The position numbers were made by a program, and so were the translations under genes. Below are positions 43,701-52,766 of a stretch of 64,000 nucleotides of DNA, piece after piece. Source of the stretch: Streptomyces sp. GESEQ-35 (GTDB taxonomy: Bacteria > Actinomycetota > Actinomycetes > Streptomycetales > Streptomycetaceae); the NCBI RefSeq assembly GCF_017948485.1, contig NZ_JAFFSX010000005.1:124001-188000 (forward strand), read 5' to 3'. Numbering within the stretch: position 1 is the first letter of the stretch; the number at the start of each line of letters is the position of its first letter. The notes beneath the pieces were generated by a model, which was not told the DNA's origin, did not search any database, and saw only the letters and a list, made by a program, of their open reading frames with translations.

Positions 43701-43722
43701 GATCCACTTCTGTCGACCGGTC

Positions 43723-43779
43723 ATCCGGGCGGCGGCAGGACTCGGCGTCCGCCCGGATCGCCCCGCCGCTGTGGCGGGG
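43723..43779. repeat. Inverted repeats 5' of the riboswitch
   Basis: ATCCGGGCGG (43723-43732) pairs perfectly with CCGCCCGGAT (43749-43758), and next to it CCCCGCC pairs with GGCGGGG (43761-43779, 5-base loop). Both are on the transcript 5' side of the riboswitch and could be part of its leader or a terminator for an upstream transcript. Confidence 0.5.
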
Positions 43780-44035
43780 TCTTGTCGTCAGACAGGGATC
43801 TTCACTCATGGATGAACGAAAGGCCCAAGGGAATCGGGGATTTGTGGCTTTACTCACCACTCACCCGTTCGGGTGGACACCCCTGTGTTCGAGCGGATGT
43901 CGAGAGCCTCGCGGACCCCCGGACCAGCGCGGAAAGGTCTCATCCGCCTCGGAGGTACGCGTGTTGCGCAACCTCTGCGGTCCCAAAAAATGACAAACGT
44001 CTACTCCGAACAGGGGTACGTCATTTGGTCCGTTT
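43780..44035. other. Gene-free stretch between riboswitch leader and clpP-operon terminator
   Basis: No convincing gene. A GTG ORF from 43873 on the plus strand has no ribosome site and poor coding character. A notable item is AAATGAC (43988-43994) paired with ACGTCATTT (44018-44026). The segment must hold the promoter for the riboswitch-NlpC transcript, which I could not pinpoint. Confidence 0.4.
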
Positions 44036-44087
44036 CACCTCCGGTCCGGACGTCTCGCCGCCATGGCGGATGTCCGGACCGGAGGTG
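44036..44087 (-). terminator. Strong hairpin terminator after the clpP operon
   Basis: CACCTCCGGTCCGGAC (44036-44051) and GTCCGGACCGGAGGTG (44072-44087) are perfect 16-bp arms. The 20-base loop itself contains the palindrome CCGCCATGGCGG. It begins seven bases after the stop of the small gene on the minus strand. Confidence 0.85.
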
Positions 44088-44094
44088 GAGTGCG

Positions 44095-44403
44095 TCAACT
44101 GTCGGAGCGCGGCGGAACGATGACGCGCGCCGTCCGGCGCTCGCCGTCCAACACGCGCAGCGCCCGCGTGAGCGTCGGTGCGTGCAACTCCGTCTCGCCC
44201 CGCTGGTGCATCATCGCCAGCGCGTCGCGCAGTTCGGCCGCCCTGGACACCAAAGCCTGGGCGGCGCGCAGTCCGCGGTAGGTGTCCCCGTGGTGCGCCG
44301 GGTTGATCCGGCCGAGCAGGTCGACCACATCGAGATAACGGTCGATCAACTCGCCCTCGGCGCGCGTGAGGGCGGGCAGCGGCGGAAGCTCGGGTGGGAG
44401 CAC
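44095..44403 (-). CDS. Hypothetical helical protein downstream of clpP (102 aa)
   Basis: Not recognised. Predicted all-helical (LTRAEGELIDRYLDVVDLLGRINP, TYRGLRAAQALVSRAAELRDALAMMHQRGE, LTRALRVLDGERRTARVIV). GTG 44403 is seven bases past the clpP stop, so it is the second gene of the clpP operon and may be co-translated. A role with the peptidase, such as an adaptor or structural modifier, is only an inference from position. Confidence 0.65.
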   Translation of the reverse strand: MLPPELPPLPALTRAEGELIDRYLDVVDLLGRINPAHHGDTYRGLRAAQALVSRAAELRDALAMMHQRGETELHAPTLTRALRVLDGERRTARVIVPPRSDS

Positions 44404-44410
44404 CGGCGTG

Positions 44411-45046
44411 TCACTTCCCGGTGGGCGGGGCGATGGTGGACCTGCGGCCCGGGATGATCCGGTCCACCAGCCCGTAGTCCAGGGCCTCCTGAGCGGTGAG
44501 GATCTTGTCCCGCTCGATGTCCGCGCTCACCTGTTCGTGCGTGCGCCCGGTGTGCCGTACGAGCATCTCCTCCAGGCGGGCCCGAATCCGCATCAACTCC
44601 TCGGCGTGGATGGCGAGATCGCTGGCCTGTCCCTGGATCGGCTCCAGCAGCGCCGGCTGATGGATCACCATGCGAGCGCCGGGGAGTGCGAACCGCTTGC
44701 CCGGAGTGCCCGCCGCCACCAGCACGGCGGCCGACGAGCCCGCCTGGCCCAGGCAGATCGTCTCCACGTCGCAGGTGACGAACCGCATCGTGTCGTAGAT
44801 CGCCGACATCGCGCTGAAGGAGCCGCCGGGGGAGTTGATGTAGAGGGAGATTTCCCGGTCCGGATCCTGGTACTCGAGGTGCATGAACTGCGCCATCACG
44901 TCGTTCGCCGAGGTGTCGTCGACCGGCGTGCCGAGGAAGACGATCCGCTCCTCCAGCAGCTTCGAGTAGGGATCCATCGTCTTCTGCCCGGAACTGGTGC
45001 GCTCCGTGAACTCGGGCAGGACGTAGCGGGCGGACGGTCGGGTCAT
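44411..45046 (-). CDS. clpP: ATP-dependent Clp protease proteolytic subunit (solitary copy)
   Basis: 211 residues. Serine peptidase of the ClpP barrel with Ser104 in [16 protein letters not shown], His129 in MVIHQPAL and Asp in SADIERD. N-terminus [18 protein letters not shown] matches the ClpP3/4/5 type of Streptomyces rather than ClpP1. It stands alone, without the usual second clpP next door, so it is likely the fifth paralogue. The leader contains GACAGTGCTGTC (45062-45073) and a short ACGTACAG duplication upstream, possible operator elements. The catalytic loop reads GSS where ClpP commonly has ASM/ASA. Confidence 0.92.
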   Translation of the reverse strand: MTRPSARYVLPEFTERTSSGQKTMDPYSKLLEERIVFLGTPVDDTSANDVMAQFMHLEYQDPDREISLYINSPGGSFSAMSAIYDTMRFVTCDVETICLGQAGSSAAVLVAAGTPGKRFALPGARMVIHQPALLEPIQGQASDLAIHAEELMRIRARLEEMLVRHTGRTHEQVSADIERDKILTAQEALDYGLVDRIIPGRRSTIAPPTGK

Positions 45047-45154
45047 GGCGAAGCCCTCCTCGACAGTGCTGTCTCTGTAAAAAACGTACAGGACGTACAG
45101 AGCAAGGGTGAGGGGGTTCGCTCAGCGCGGACGCTGTGAGGTGAGGCGGGGCGG

Positions 45155-45514
45155 TCAGTGGCCTTCCGGCGGCTGGTGCAGCCCGAAGGCGGACCCCTGG
45201 TCGTCCCGGCACAGCTTGAACCGGCCGAAGCGGGCCTCCGAGTCGGCGTCCTCCCCGCCCAGTTCCTCGGTCGTGCCGCCCAGTTCGAGGACCTTCGCGA
45301 CGGCGGCGTCCAGGTCGTCCACCCGGAAGAACAGATACGGGGAGGCGCCCGCGTCGCCTCCGTGCAGCCCGCCGGGCACACCCGCGGTGCCGATGGTGAA
45401 CCCGCGCCCGGAGGGGCCGGGTTGGAGATCCCAGTCGAACAGGGCGCCGTAGAAGTCCCGCCCCCGCTCCGGGTCGGCCACGCCCAGCTCGAAGAAGGAC
45501 GGTTCGCCTGCCAT
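45155..45514 (-). CDS. VOC-superfamily (glyoxalase-like) protein
   Basis: 119 residues from ATG 45514 behind AGGAGG. One vicinal-oxygen-chelate domain: FFELGVADPERGRDFYGALFDWDLQ, YLFFRVDDLDAAVAKVLELGGTTEELGG, FKLCRDDQGSAFGLHQ. The metal-site pattern is not fully clear, so glyoxalase, antibiotic-binding or a non-catalytic role are all possible. Divergent from the Phd antitoxin gene. Confidence 0.88.
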   Translation of the reverse strand: MAGEPSFFELGVADPERGRDFYGALFDWDLQPGPSGRGFTIGTAGVPGGLHGGDAGASPYLFFRVDDLDAAVAKVLELGGTTEELGGEDADSEARFGRFKLCRDDQGSAFGLHQPPEGH

Positions 45515-45603
45515 GGGACGCCTCCTGCGGTCGGCGATCAGAGCCCCCGTGCCTGTCTCATCGTCCTCCCGACGGGATTCCGCGGCCACCGTAAGCTGGG
45601 GAC

Positions 45604-45882
45604 ATGGCCTACGAGATTCCGGTGACGCAAGCCAGGGCTGAGCTCGCCGACCTGATCAACAAGGTGGTGTACGGCGGTGAGCGCGTCGTCGTGACACGGC
45701 ACGGCAAGCCTCTCGTCGCCCTTGTCTCCGCCGCCGACCTCGAACGACTCGAGCAGCTTCAGGAGCCTGCGGAGGAGCAGGTGATCAGCTCCGTCTCCGC
45801 TGTGCGTGAGCTCGCGTCGGCTCCCCGTGAACGGCAGCGGTTCGGCATCGCTGCGGAGCATCGGGGGGCCGACCCGGCGTAG
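45604..45882 (+). CDS. Phd/YefM-type antitoxin, apparently orphan
   Basis: 92 residues. EIPVTQARAELADLINKVVYGGERVVVTRHGKPLVALVSAADLERLE is the Phd/YefM DNA-binding fold. No RelE/Doc toxin gene follows: the next feature is an interspersed repeat and then a convergent membrane-protein gene. It therefore looks like an orphan antitoxin or a stand-alone regulator. ATG 45604. Confidence 0.9.
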   Translation: MAYEIPVTQARAELADLINKVVYGGERVVVTRHGKPLVALVSAADLERLEQLQEPAEEQVISSVSAVRELASAPRERQRFGIAAEHRGADPA

Positions 45883-45925
45883 CGCTCCGCTGGATCGGCG
45901 GTTGGGTTGGCTGCGGGCCGGTGGG

Positions 45926-45962
45926 GGCTGGTCGCGCAGTTCCCCGCGCCCCTTCGGGGCGC
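45926..45962. repeat. Second copy of the Streptomyces interspersed repeat with UUCG hairpin
   Basis: GGCTGGTCGCGCAGTTCCCC leads into GCGCCCC-TTC-GGGGCGC (45946-45962), the same module seen at 36083-36148. It separates two convergent genes and likely terminates both. Confidence 0.75.
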
Positions 45963-45993
45963 TCCAGCGCGCGGCACTTCACAGTCCCGTCGG

Positions 45994-47010
45994 TCAGCCG
46001 ACCGGTGAGAGCTCCCGCGTGGCCTTCGGTGCGTCCGTCTCTACACGCCCCTTGAGCGCACTCCCTAGCAGTACGGCGCCCAGGCCCAGCGCTGCCCACC
46101 AGGTCAGGGTCAGGGCGGGCCCCGTCGCCGCCGCGCCGTCGAAGAAGGACACCGAGCGCAGCAGGGTCGTCCCGGCGCCCGGGGGGAGCCACTGGCCGAT
46201 CGTCCCTACCGGCTCCGGCAGCATCTGCGGTGCCGAGGCCGCCCCGGACCACGGGTTGCCGAACAGCATCACCACACCGGCGGCGATGCCGATCCCGGCG
46301 GGACCGATGAGCGCGGCGAGCCCGGCGATCGCGGCGCTCACCGCGAGTGTCGCCAGGCCGAGTGAGGCGGCCTCGGTCCACCAGTCACCGTTGAGGACGT
46401 TCAGCCAGCTGTCCGCGATCGCGGTCGCCGCGATACCGACCAGGACGGCGGCGCCGATCAGCGCGGCCACGGCGCGGAGGCCGCGGAGCCCGAGGAGCGT
46501 CACCACCGAGCCGGTCGCGATTCCGGCCAGCGCGAGTGGCAGCACGCTCGCGTTGAGGGCCGCGCCGCGCGGGTCGTTCTCGGGGGCGGGGACGACGTCG
46601 ACGGTCCTGACCGCGTTCATGTCGGCGGACGCCTGCTGGAGCAGTTGCGCGACGACCGCGCTCGCGGCCGTCGAGGTCAGCAGTTCGGGGCCTTGGGGGG
46701 TGACGACGACCGCGCCGTATACGGTCCGGTCCTCGATGGCGTCCCGGGCGTCGGCCTCGTCGGCGTAGCGGTGGATCTCGAACGCGCCGTCGTGTCGCGC
46801 CAGTCGCTCCTCCACCTGTGCCGTCGCGGCGGCGGGCCCGGCGACGCCGAGCGGCAGGTCGTGCGGCGCCGTGCGGGCCGCGGGCCAGGCGAAGGCCCAC
46901 AGCGCCAGTGCCGCCAGGACGGGGACAAGGACGAGCACCGCGATCAGGCGGCGGGTGTGCGACGGGGCTGACGCGGGGCCGCCGTCGCGTGCAGCGGTGA
47001 CGGTGGACAT
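45994..47010 (-). CDS. YhgE/Pip-like or ABC-2-like membrane protein (338 aa)
   Basis: One N-terminal membrane helix (RRLIAVLVLVPVLAALALWAFAW), a ~120-residue external domain (VEERLARHDGAFEIHRYADEADARDAIEDRTVYGAVVVTPQG), then about five hydrophobic segments to the C-terminus. The layout is that of ABC-2 permease/YhgE-type proteins without a linked ATPase. Divergent from a TetR regulator 121 bases away with duplicated operators, implying that its expression is TetR-controlled, probably an efflux or secretion function. Confidence 0.8.
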   Translation of the reverse strand: MSTVTAARDGGPASAPSHTRRLIAVLVLVPVLAALALWAFAWPAARTAPHDLPLGVAGPAAATAQVEERLARHDGAFEIHRYADEADARDAIEDRTVYGAVVVTPQGPELLTSTAASAVVAQLLQQASADMNAVRTVDVVPAPENDPRGAALNASVLPLALAGIATGSVVTLLGLRGLRAVAALIGAAVLVGIAATAIADSWLNVLNGDWWTEAASLGLATLAVSAAIAGLAALIGPAGIGIAAGVVMLFGNPWSGAASAPQMLPEPVGTIGQWLPPGAGTTLLRSVSFFDGAAATGPALTLTWWAALGLGAVLLGSALKGRVETDAPKATRELSPVG

Positions 47011-47042
47011 GGAATTCCCCTCGGATCGGCTCGGGAGTCAAA

Positions 47043-47124
47043 AAGAAGGATCGTTCGTTTTGGTTGTGTCACCACCGTCTTGCGGATGCCGCGCCTTGTC
47101 AAGAAGGAATGTTCGTTTTATGTT
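47043..47124. promoter_or_regulatory. Duplicated TetR operator and promoter of the TetR gene
   Basis: AAGAAGGAnnGTTCGTTTT occurs at 47043-47061 and 47101-47119, 58 bases apart in the same orientation. The second copy lies between TTGTCA (47096-47101) and TATGTT (47119-47124), 17 bases apart. This would be a -35/-10 pair giving a transcript starting about at the ATG at 47132. The first copy is 33 bases upstream of the divergent gene's ATG, so one regulator could occlude both promoters. Confidence 0.7.
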
Positions 47125-47131
47125 GTGGGCC

Positions 47132-47761
47132 ATGGCCCGCGTATCCCAGGCACACCTCGACGCCCGTCGCCGTCAGATCCTCGACGGCGCCGCCCGCTGC
47201 TTCGCACGGAACGGCTTCCACGCCACCTCCATGCAGGACGTGCTGAAGGAGGTCGATCTCTCGGCCGGCGCGGTGTACCGCTACTTCAGCGGCAAGGACG
47301 AGCTGATCACCGCGATCGCCAAGGAGGTGCTCGGCGAGATCCGCGCGGCCTTCGAGGACGTCACCCGGCACAGTCCGCCCCCGCCGCCGGATCTCCTGAT
47401 CGGCGAGGTCCTGAGCAGGACGCTCCGCGTCTGGTCGTCCCTGAACGACGACGGTGAGCCTGTCCTCCCGCGCCTGATCCTCCAGGTCTGGGGGGAGACC
47501 GTGCGCAACGAGGAGCTGGCGGCCGTTCTGAGGGACGTGTACGCGACCCTGCGCGAGTCCTGGGGGTGGGCCGTCGAGGCCTACCAGGACGCCGGGATGA
47601 TGCCGCCGGACATCCCCGCGGACCATGTGGCGCGCACCATGATCGCCACGGTCCAGGGGTTCATCGCGCAGCAGGCCCTGTTCGGAGCGGCCCCGGTCGA
47701 AGTCCTCCAGGGCGGCCTGCGGGCGTTGATGGCCGTGCGGCCGCCGCAGCGGGAAGCCTGA
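47132..47761 (+). CDS. TetR-family transcriptional regulator
   Basis: 209 residues. HTH: ARRRQILDGAARCFARNGFHATSMQDVLKEVDLSAGAVYRYFSGKDELITAIAKEVL, a textbook TetR_N. The C-terminal ligand domain is of the TetR_C type with variable sequence. ATG 47132 is preferred to 47120 because the -10 box overlaps the latter, making this a leaderless start. It likely represses itself and the divergent membrane protein. Urease genes follow but have their own GlnR-like site. Confidence 0.9.
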   Translation: MARVSQAHLDARRRQILDGAARCFARNGFHATSMQDVLKEVDLSAGAVYRYFSGKDELITAIAKEVLGEIRAAFEDVTRHSPPPPPDLLIGEVLSRTLRVWSSLNDDGEPVLPRLILQVWGETVRNEELAAVLRDVYATLRESWGWAVEAYQDAGMMPPDIPADHVARTMIATVQGFIAQQALFGAAPVEVLQGGLRALMAVRPPQREA

Positions 47762-47776
47762 TGGATCACAGCCCGG

Positions 47777-47813
47777 TTAACGTGCCCGAAACTCGTGACA
47801 ACGTGCCTGAAAC
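47777..47813 (+). promoter_or_regulatory. GlnR-like box upstream of the urease operon
   Basis: Two modules match the GlnR consensus gTnAc-n6-GaAAc: TTAAC-n6-GAAAC (47777-47792) and ACAAC-n6-GAAAC (47798-47813). Both lie within repeated AACGTGCC(C/T)GAAACTC units, 21 bases apart, roughly 100-136 bases before ureA. In S. coelicolor GlnR is known to repress ureA under nitrogen excess. The a-sites deviate from consensus, so strength is uncertain. Confidence 0.6.
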
Positions 47814-47913
47814 TCCTTCCAACTAGCCTGCCCATCCACGCCACCAGGCACTTTGCCCCGTGGCCGAGGCAACCGGACCCCGCACGGTCCGGAGCGAGGA
47901 TGTGAGGTGGGAC

Positions 47914-48216
47914 GTGCAACTGACCCCGCACGAGCAGGAGAGGCTGCTCATCCACGTGGCGGCCGACGTGGCCGAGAAGCGCCGTGCCCGCGGGCTCAGG
48001 CTCAACCACCCCGAGACGATCGCCCTCATCACCTCGCACATCCTCGAGGGCGCCCGTGACGGCCGTACGGTCGCCGAGCTCATGTCCTCCGGACGCAAGC
48101 TGCTCACCCGGGACGACGTCATGGAAGGCATCCCCGAGATGATCCATGACGTCCAGGTCGAGGCGACCTTCCCGGACGGCACCAAGCTCGTCACCGTCCA
48201 CGACCCGATCGTCTGA
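47914..48216 (+). CDS. ureA: Urease subunit gamma
   Basis: 100 residues from GTG 47914, the canonical UreA length; an in-frame start at 47860 would add 18 alien residues. [56 protein letters not shown] is a strong UreA match. First gene of ureABC(F)(G)(D), forming the urease apoenzyme that hydrolyses urea to ammonia and carbamate. GAGG lies seven bases upstream. Confidence 0.96.
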   Translation: MQLTPHEQERLLIHVAADVAEKRRARGLRLNHPETIALITSHILEGARDGRTVAELMSSGRKLLTRDDVMEGIPEMIHDVQVEATFPDGTKLVTVHDPIV

Positions 48217-48265
48217 GGGGGCGGCCGATGAACCCCGGAGCGCCGAAGAATCCCGGAGCGAGCCG

Positions 48266-48569
48266 ATGATCCCTGGCGAGATCCTGTTCGCGGACGGCCC
48301 CGTTGTGTACAACGAGGGCCGCGAGGTCACCAGCCTGACCGTCCTCAACGCCGCCGACCGGCCCGTCCAGGTCGGTTCCCACTACCACTTCGCCGAGGCC
48401 AACCCCGGTCTGGACTTCGACCGCGCCGCCGCCCGCGGCAAGCGGCTCAACATCGCCGCCGGCACCGCCGTGCGCTTCGAGCCCGGGATCCCCGTCGACG
48501 TCGAACTCGTCCCCCTGGCCGGCGCCCGAGTCGTGCCCGGGCTGCGCGGGGAGACCGGAGGTGCCCTCG

Positions 48570-48577
<8 letters not shown>
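48266..48577 (+). CDS. ureB: Urease subunit beta
   Basis: 103 residues. [21 protein letters not shown] and [39 protein letters not shown] are standard UreB, including the HYHF motif. Separate from ureA (not fused as in Helicobacter). Stop overlaps the preferred ureC start by eight bases, keeping the three subunits coupled. Confidence 0.96.
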
Positions 48578-50291
<1,714 letters not shown>

Positions 50292-50302
50292 GGGCGGGTT
50301 CG

Positions 50303-50977
50303 ATGTCCAGGGCAGCGCTACTCGTACTGGCCGACGGCCGGTTCCCCGCCGGGGGGCATGCGCACTCCGGCGGGGCCGAGGCCGCGGTCAAGGCCGGGCG
50401 GGTCACCGGTGCGGCGAGCCTGGAGGACTTCTGCCGGGGTCGGTTGCACACGGCCGGGCTGGTGTCGGCGGCGCTGGCGGCGGCCGCCGCGGTGGGCGTC
50501 GATCCGGTGTCGCTGGACGAGGCCGCGGACGCCCGTACACCGTCTCCGGCGTTGCGGGTTGCGGCGCGGAAGCTGGGTCGGCAGTTGATGCGGGCCGCGC
50601 GGGCGACGTGGCCGTCCCTCGAACTGGACGCGCTGGCGCGGGAGTTTCCCAAGGGGGCGCATCAGCCGGTGGTGCTCGGGCTGGCCGCGCGGGCCGCCGG
50701 GTTGGGGGCCGCTGATGCGGCGTACTGCTCGGCATACGAGAGTGTGAGCGGGCCGGCTTCGGCGACGGTGCGGTTGCTGAGTCTTGATCCCTTCGACGCT
50801 ACGGGGGTGCTGGCCCGGTTGGCGCCCGAGATGGACCGGGTTGCGGATCGGGCGGTGGAGGTGGCTCGGCGGGTGGTCGACGACGGGGTCGATGTGCTGC
50901 CCGCGGGTTCGGCTCCGCTGTTGGAGATCGGGGCGGAGGTGCATGCGGCTTGGGCTGTACGGCTGTTTGCGTCCTAG
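50303..50977 (+). CDS. ureF: Urease accessory protein UreF
   Basis: 224 residues, GTPase-activating-like chaperone acting with UreG and Ure[20 protein letters not shown] is the UreF N-terminal signature and [22 protein letters not shown] its central part. ATG 50303, eleven bases after ureC. The sequence is unusually G-rich in codon use toward its 3' end but shows no frame break. A 227-base repeat-filled gap separates it from ureG. Confidence 0.94.
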   Translation: MSRAALLVLADGRFPAGGHAHSGGAEAAVKAGRVTGAASLEDFCRGRLHTAGLVSAALAAAAAVGVDPVSLDEAADARTPSPALRVAARKLGRQLMRAARATWPSLELDALAREFPKGAHQPVVLGLAARAAGLGAADAAYCSAYESVSGPASATVRLLSLDPFDATGVLARLAPEMDRVADRAVEVARRVVDDGVDVLPAGSAPLLEIGAEVHAAWAVRLFAS

Positions 50978-50982
50978 GGGTT

Positions 50983-51075
50983 TTCGCCCCCGCCGCCCCT
51001 ACCCTTCCCGTCCCTGGGGGCTCCGCCCCCAGACCCCCGTATCGGCCTGAACGGCCTCGTCCTCAAACGCCGGAC
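50983..51075. repeat. Abundant Streptomyces intergenic repeat inserted between ureF and ureG
   Basis: The stretch contains CTGGGGGCTCCGCCCCCAG (51013-51031, an 8-bp stem-loop) followed by ACCCCCG, CGGCCTGAACGGCCTCGTCC and TCAAACGCCGGACGGGCTGA, the well-known dispersed element of Streptomyces intergenic DNA. It breaks the otherwise tight ure operon. Hairpins may attenuate transcription into ureG. Confidence 0.8.
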
Positions 51076-51204
51076 GGGCTGAGATTGCCCGGACCGGTCC
51101 CGAGAAGAGCCGCCCCCTTCGGGTGGGTGGGGGATCGGGATGGTGGTACTCGTCCTCACCTGCCGGACGGGCCGACCCGAACACGTCAATTTGGAGCCGC
51201 CCCC

Positions 51205-51882
51205 ATGCACCTCGACCACTCCCACGACGGCCCCGCCGCCATCAGCGCCGACGCCCACCGCCCCGACGGCTCGCGTCGGGCCCTCCGTGTCGGACTCGGT
51301 GGGCCGGTCGGTTCCGGGAAGACCGCCACTGTCGCTGCGCTCTGTCGTGTCCTGCGCGACGAGCTGTCGCTCGCCGTCGTCACCAATGACATCTACACGC
51401 GTGAGGACGCCGAGTTCCTGCTTCGGGAAGCCGTGTTGCCGCCGGAGCGGATCACGGCCGTGGAGACGGGGGCCTGTCCGCACACCGCGATCCGGGACGA
51501 CATCTCCGCGAACCTGGAGGCGGTCGAGGATCTGGAGGACGAGGTCGGACCGCTGGACCTGATCCTTGTGGAGTCGGGTGGGGACAACCTGACCGCGACG
51601 TTCTCCAAGGGTCTCGTCGACGCGCAGATCTTCGTGATCGACGTCGCCGGGGGAGACGACATTCCGCGCAAGGGCGGACCCGGCGTCACCACCGCCGACC
51701 TGCTCGTGGTGAACAAGACCGACCTCGCGCCGTATGTCGGCTCGGACCTGGCGCGGATGGCGGCCGACGCCAAGGCGCAGCGGGCCGAACTGCCGGTCGT
51801 CTTCCAGTCGCTGAGGGGCGAGGACGGGGTGGCGGACGTCGCCGGCTGGGTGCGGGCGCAGCTCGCCTCCTGGACGGCGTGA
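51205..51882 (+). CDS. ureG: Urease accessory GTPase UreG
   Basis: 225 residues from ATG 51205. SIMIBI GTPase that delivers nickel to urease. P-loop [27 protein letters not shown], metal-binding [15 protein letters not shown] (the Cys-Pro-His dimer-interface motif), [16 protein letters not shown] and [10 protein letters not shown]. The N-terminal His/Asp-rich HLDHSHDG is short. Stop overlaps the ureD GTG. Confidence 0.97.
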   Translation: MHLDHSHDGPAAISADAHRPDGSRRALRVGLGGPVGSGKTATVAALCRVLRDELSLAVVTNDIYTREDAEFLLREAVLPPERITAVETGACPHTAIRDDISANLEAVEDLEDEVGPLDLILVESGGDNLTATFSKGLVDAQIFVIDVAGGDDIPRKGGPGVTTADLLVVNKTDLAPYVGSDLARMAADAKAQRAELPVVFQSLRGEDGVADVAGWVRAQLASWTA

Positions 51883-52661
51883 CCGTGACGGGTGTGCGGG
51901 CCGCCGCGAGGATCGGCGCCCGCGCGGACGGACGCGGCGGTACGGCTCTCCCCGTGCTGGACAGTGAGGGGCCGATCGCCCTGCGGCGTACCCGGGGGAG
52001 TGGCCCGGAGGCGTACGTGATGCTCGTCGGCGCGATGAGCGGGCCGCTGGGCGGGGACCACTTCACCGTGGCGGCGGACGTCGCCCCCGGCGCCCGGCTG
52101 CGCGTCGGGTCGGCCGCGGCGACCATCGCGCTGCCGGGGCAGGCGAAGGGCGAGGCCCGCTACGACGTACGGCTGTCCGTGGCGGACGAGGGCGAACTGC
52201 GCTGGCTGCCGGAGCAGTTGATCTCGGCGCAGGGCAGCGACCTGTATGTCGGCACTCAGGTCGACCTCGGTGCGCACGCCCGGCTCGTGCTGCGCGAGGA
52301 ACAGGTACTCGGTCGGGCCGGTGAGGAACCCGGGCGGCTCACCAGCCGTCTTACTGTGCGGATCGCGGGGCGGACCGTCCTCGACCAGGAGCTCGCCTGC
52401 GGGCCCGGTGCGCCCGGCGGCTGGGACGGGCCCGCAGTCCTCGGGGGACACCGGGCCGTGGGGCAACTGGTCGTCGTACGGCCGGAGTTCGAAGCGGAGC
52501 CCGCGGTGGCCCAGCTGTTGGGGGACACCGCCGCGCTGACCCCGCTCGCCGGGCCGGCCGTGCTGGTGACCGCCGTGGCGCCGGACGCGTTGCGGCTGCG
52601 CCGGGTGCTCGACCAGGCGCTGGTGAAACTCGAAGGAACATCCGCCGAGCGAACGGCGTAA
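51879..52661 (+). CDS. ureD: Urease accessory protein UreD/UreH
   Basis: 260 residues from GTG 51879 overlapping ureG by four bases. Scaffold protein that docks UreF-UreG on the apo-urease. [33 protein letters not shown] and [15 protein letters not shown] are family hallmarks. Last gene of the operon; no ureE nickel-donor gene is present, as in many actinobacteria. Confidence 0.94.
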   Translation: MTVTGVRAAARIGARADGRGGTALPVLDSEGPIALRRTRGSGPEAYVMLVGAMSGPLGGDHFTVAADVAPGARLRVGSAAATIALPGQAKGEARYDVRLSVADEGELRWLPEQLISAQGSDLYVGTQVDLGAHARLVLREEQVLGRAGEEPGRLTSRLTVRIAGRTVLDQELACGPGAPGGWDGPAVLGGHRAVGQLVVVRPEFEAEPAVAQLLGDTAALTPLAGPAVLVTAVAPDALRLRRVLDQALVKLEGTSAERTA

Positions 52662-52698
52662 TCCGGTTATCGGATTGGCAAAGAACGCCCGCCACCCC

Positions 52699-52713
52699 TG
52701 TTCCCAGGGAACA
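52699..52713. promoter_or_regulatory. Perfect 7+7 palindrome before the tripeptidyl aminopeptidase
   Basis: TGTTCCC-A-GGGAACA is a perfect odd palindrome, well suited to a dimeric repressor. It lies 54 bases upstream of the next start and after ureD. Regulator not identified. Confidence 0.5.
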
Positions 52714-52728
52714 CACAGTCGAGAGGAT

Positions 52729-52757
52729 CCCCGTACTCATCACAACGACGTACGGGG
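52729..52757 (+). promoter_or_regulatory. Hairpin occluding the ribosome site of the tripeptidyl aminopeptidase
   Basis: CCCCGTAC (52729-52736) pairs with GTACGGGG (52750-52757), 13-base loop. The 3' arm covers the first four G of GGGGAGG (52754-52760), the only ribosome site for TTG 52767. The structure could limit translation. Confidence 0.5.
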
Positions 52758-52766
52758 AGGTCCCAC

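Noticed and set aside
43873..44457. 194-codon plus-strand frame beginning GTG near the riboswitch region
   Set aside because: No ribosome site, runs through the terminator hairpin and the small gene downstream of clpP; composition is not protein-like.
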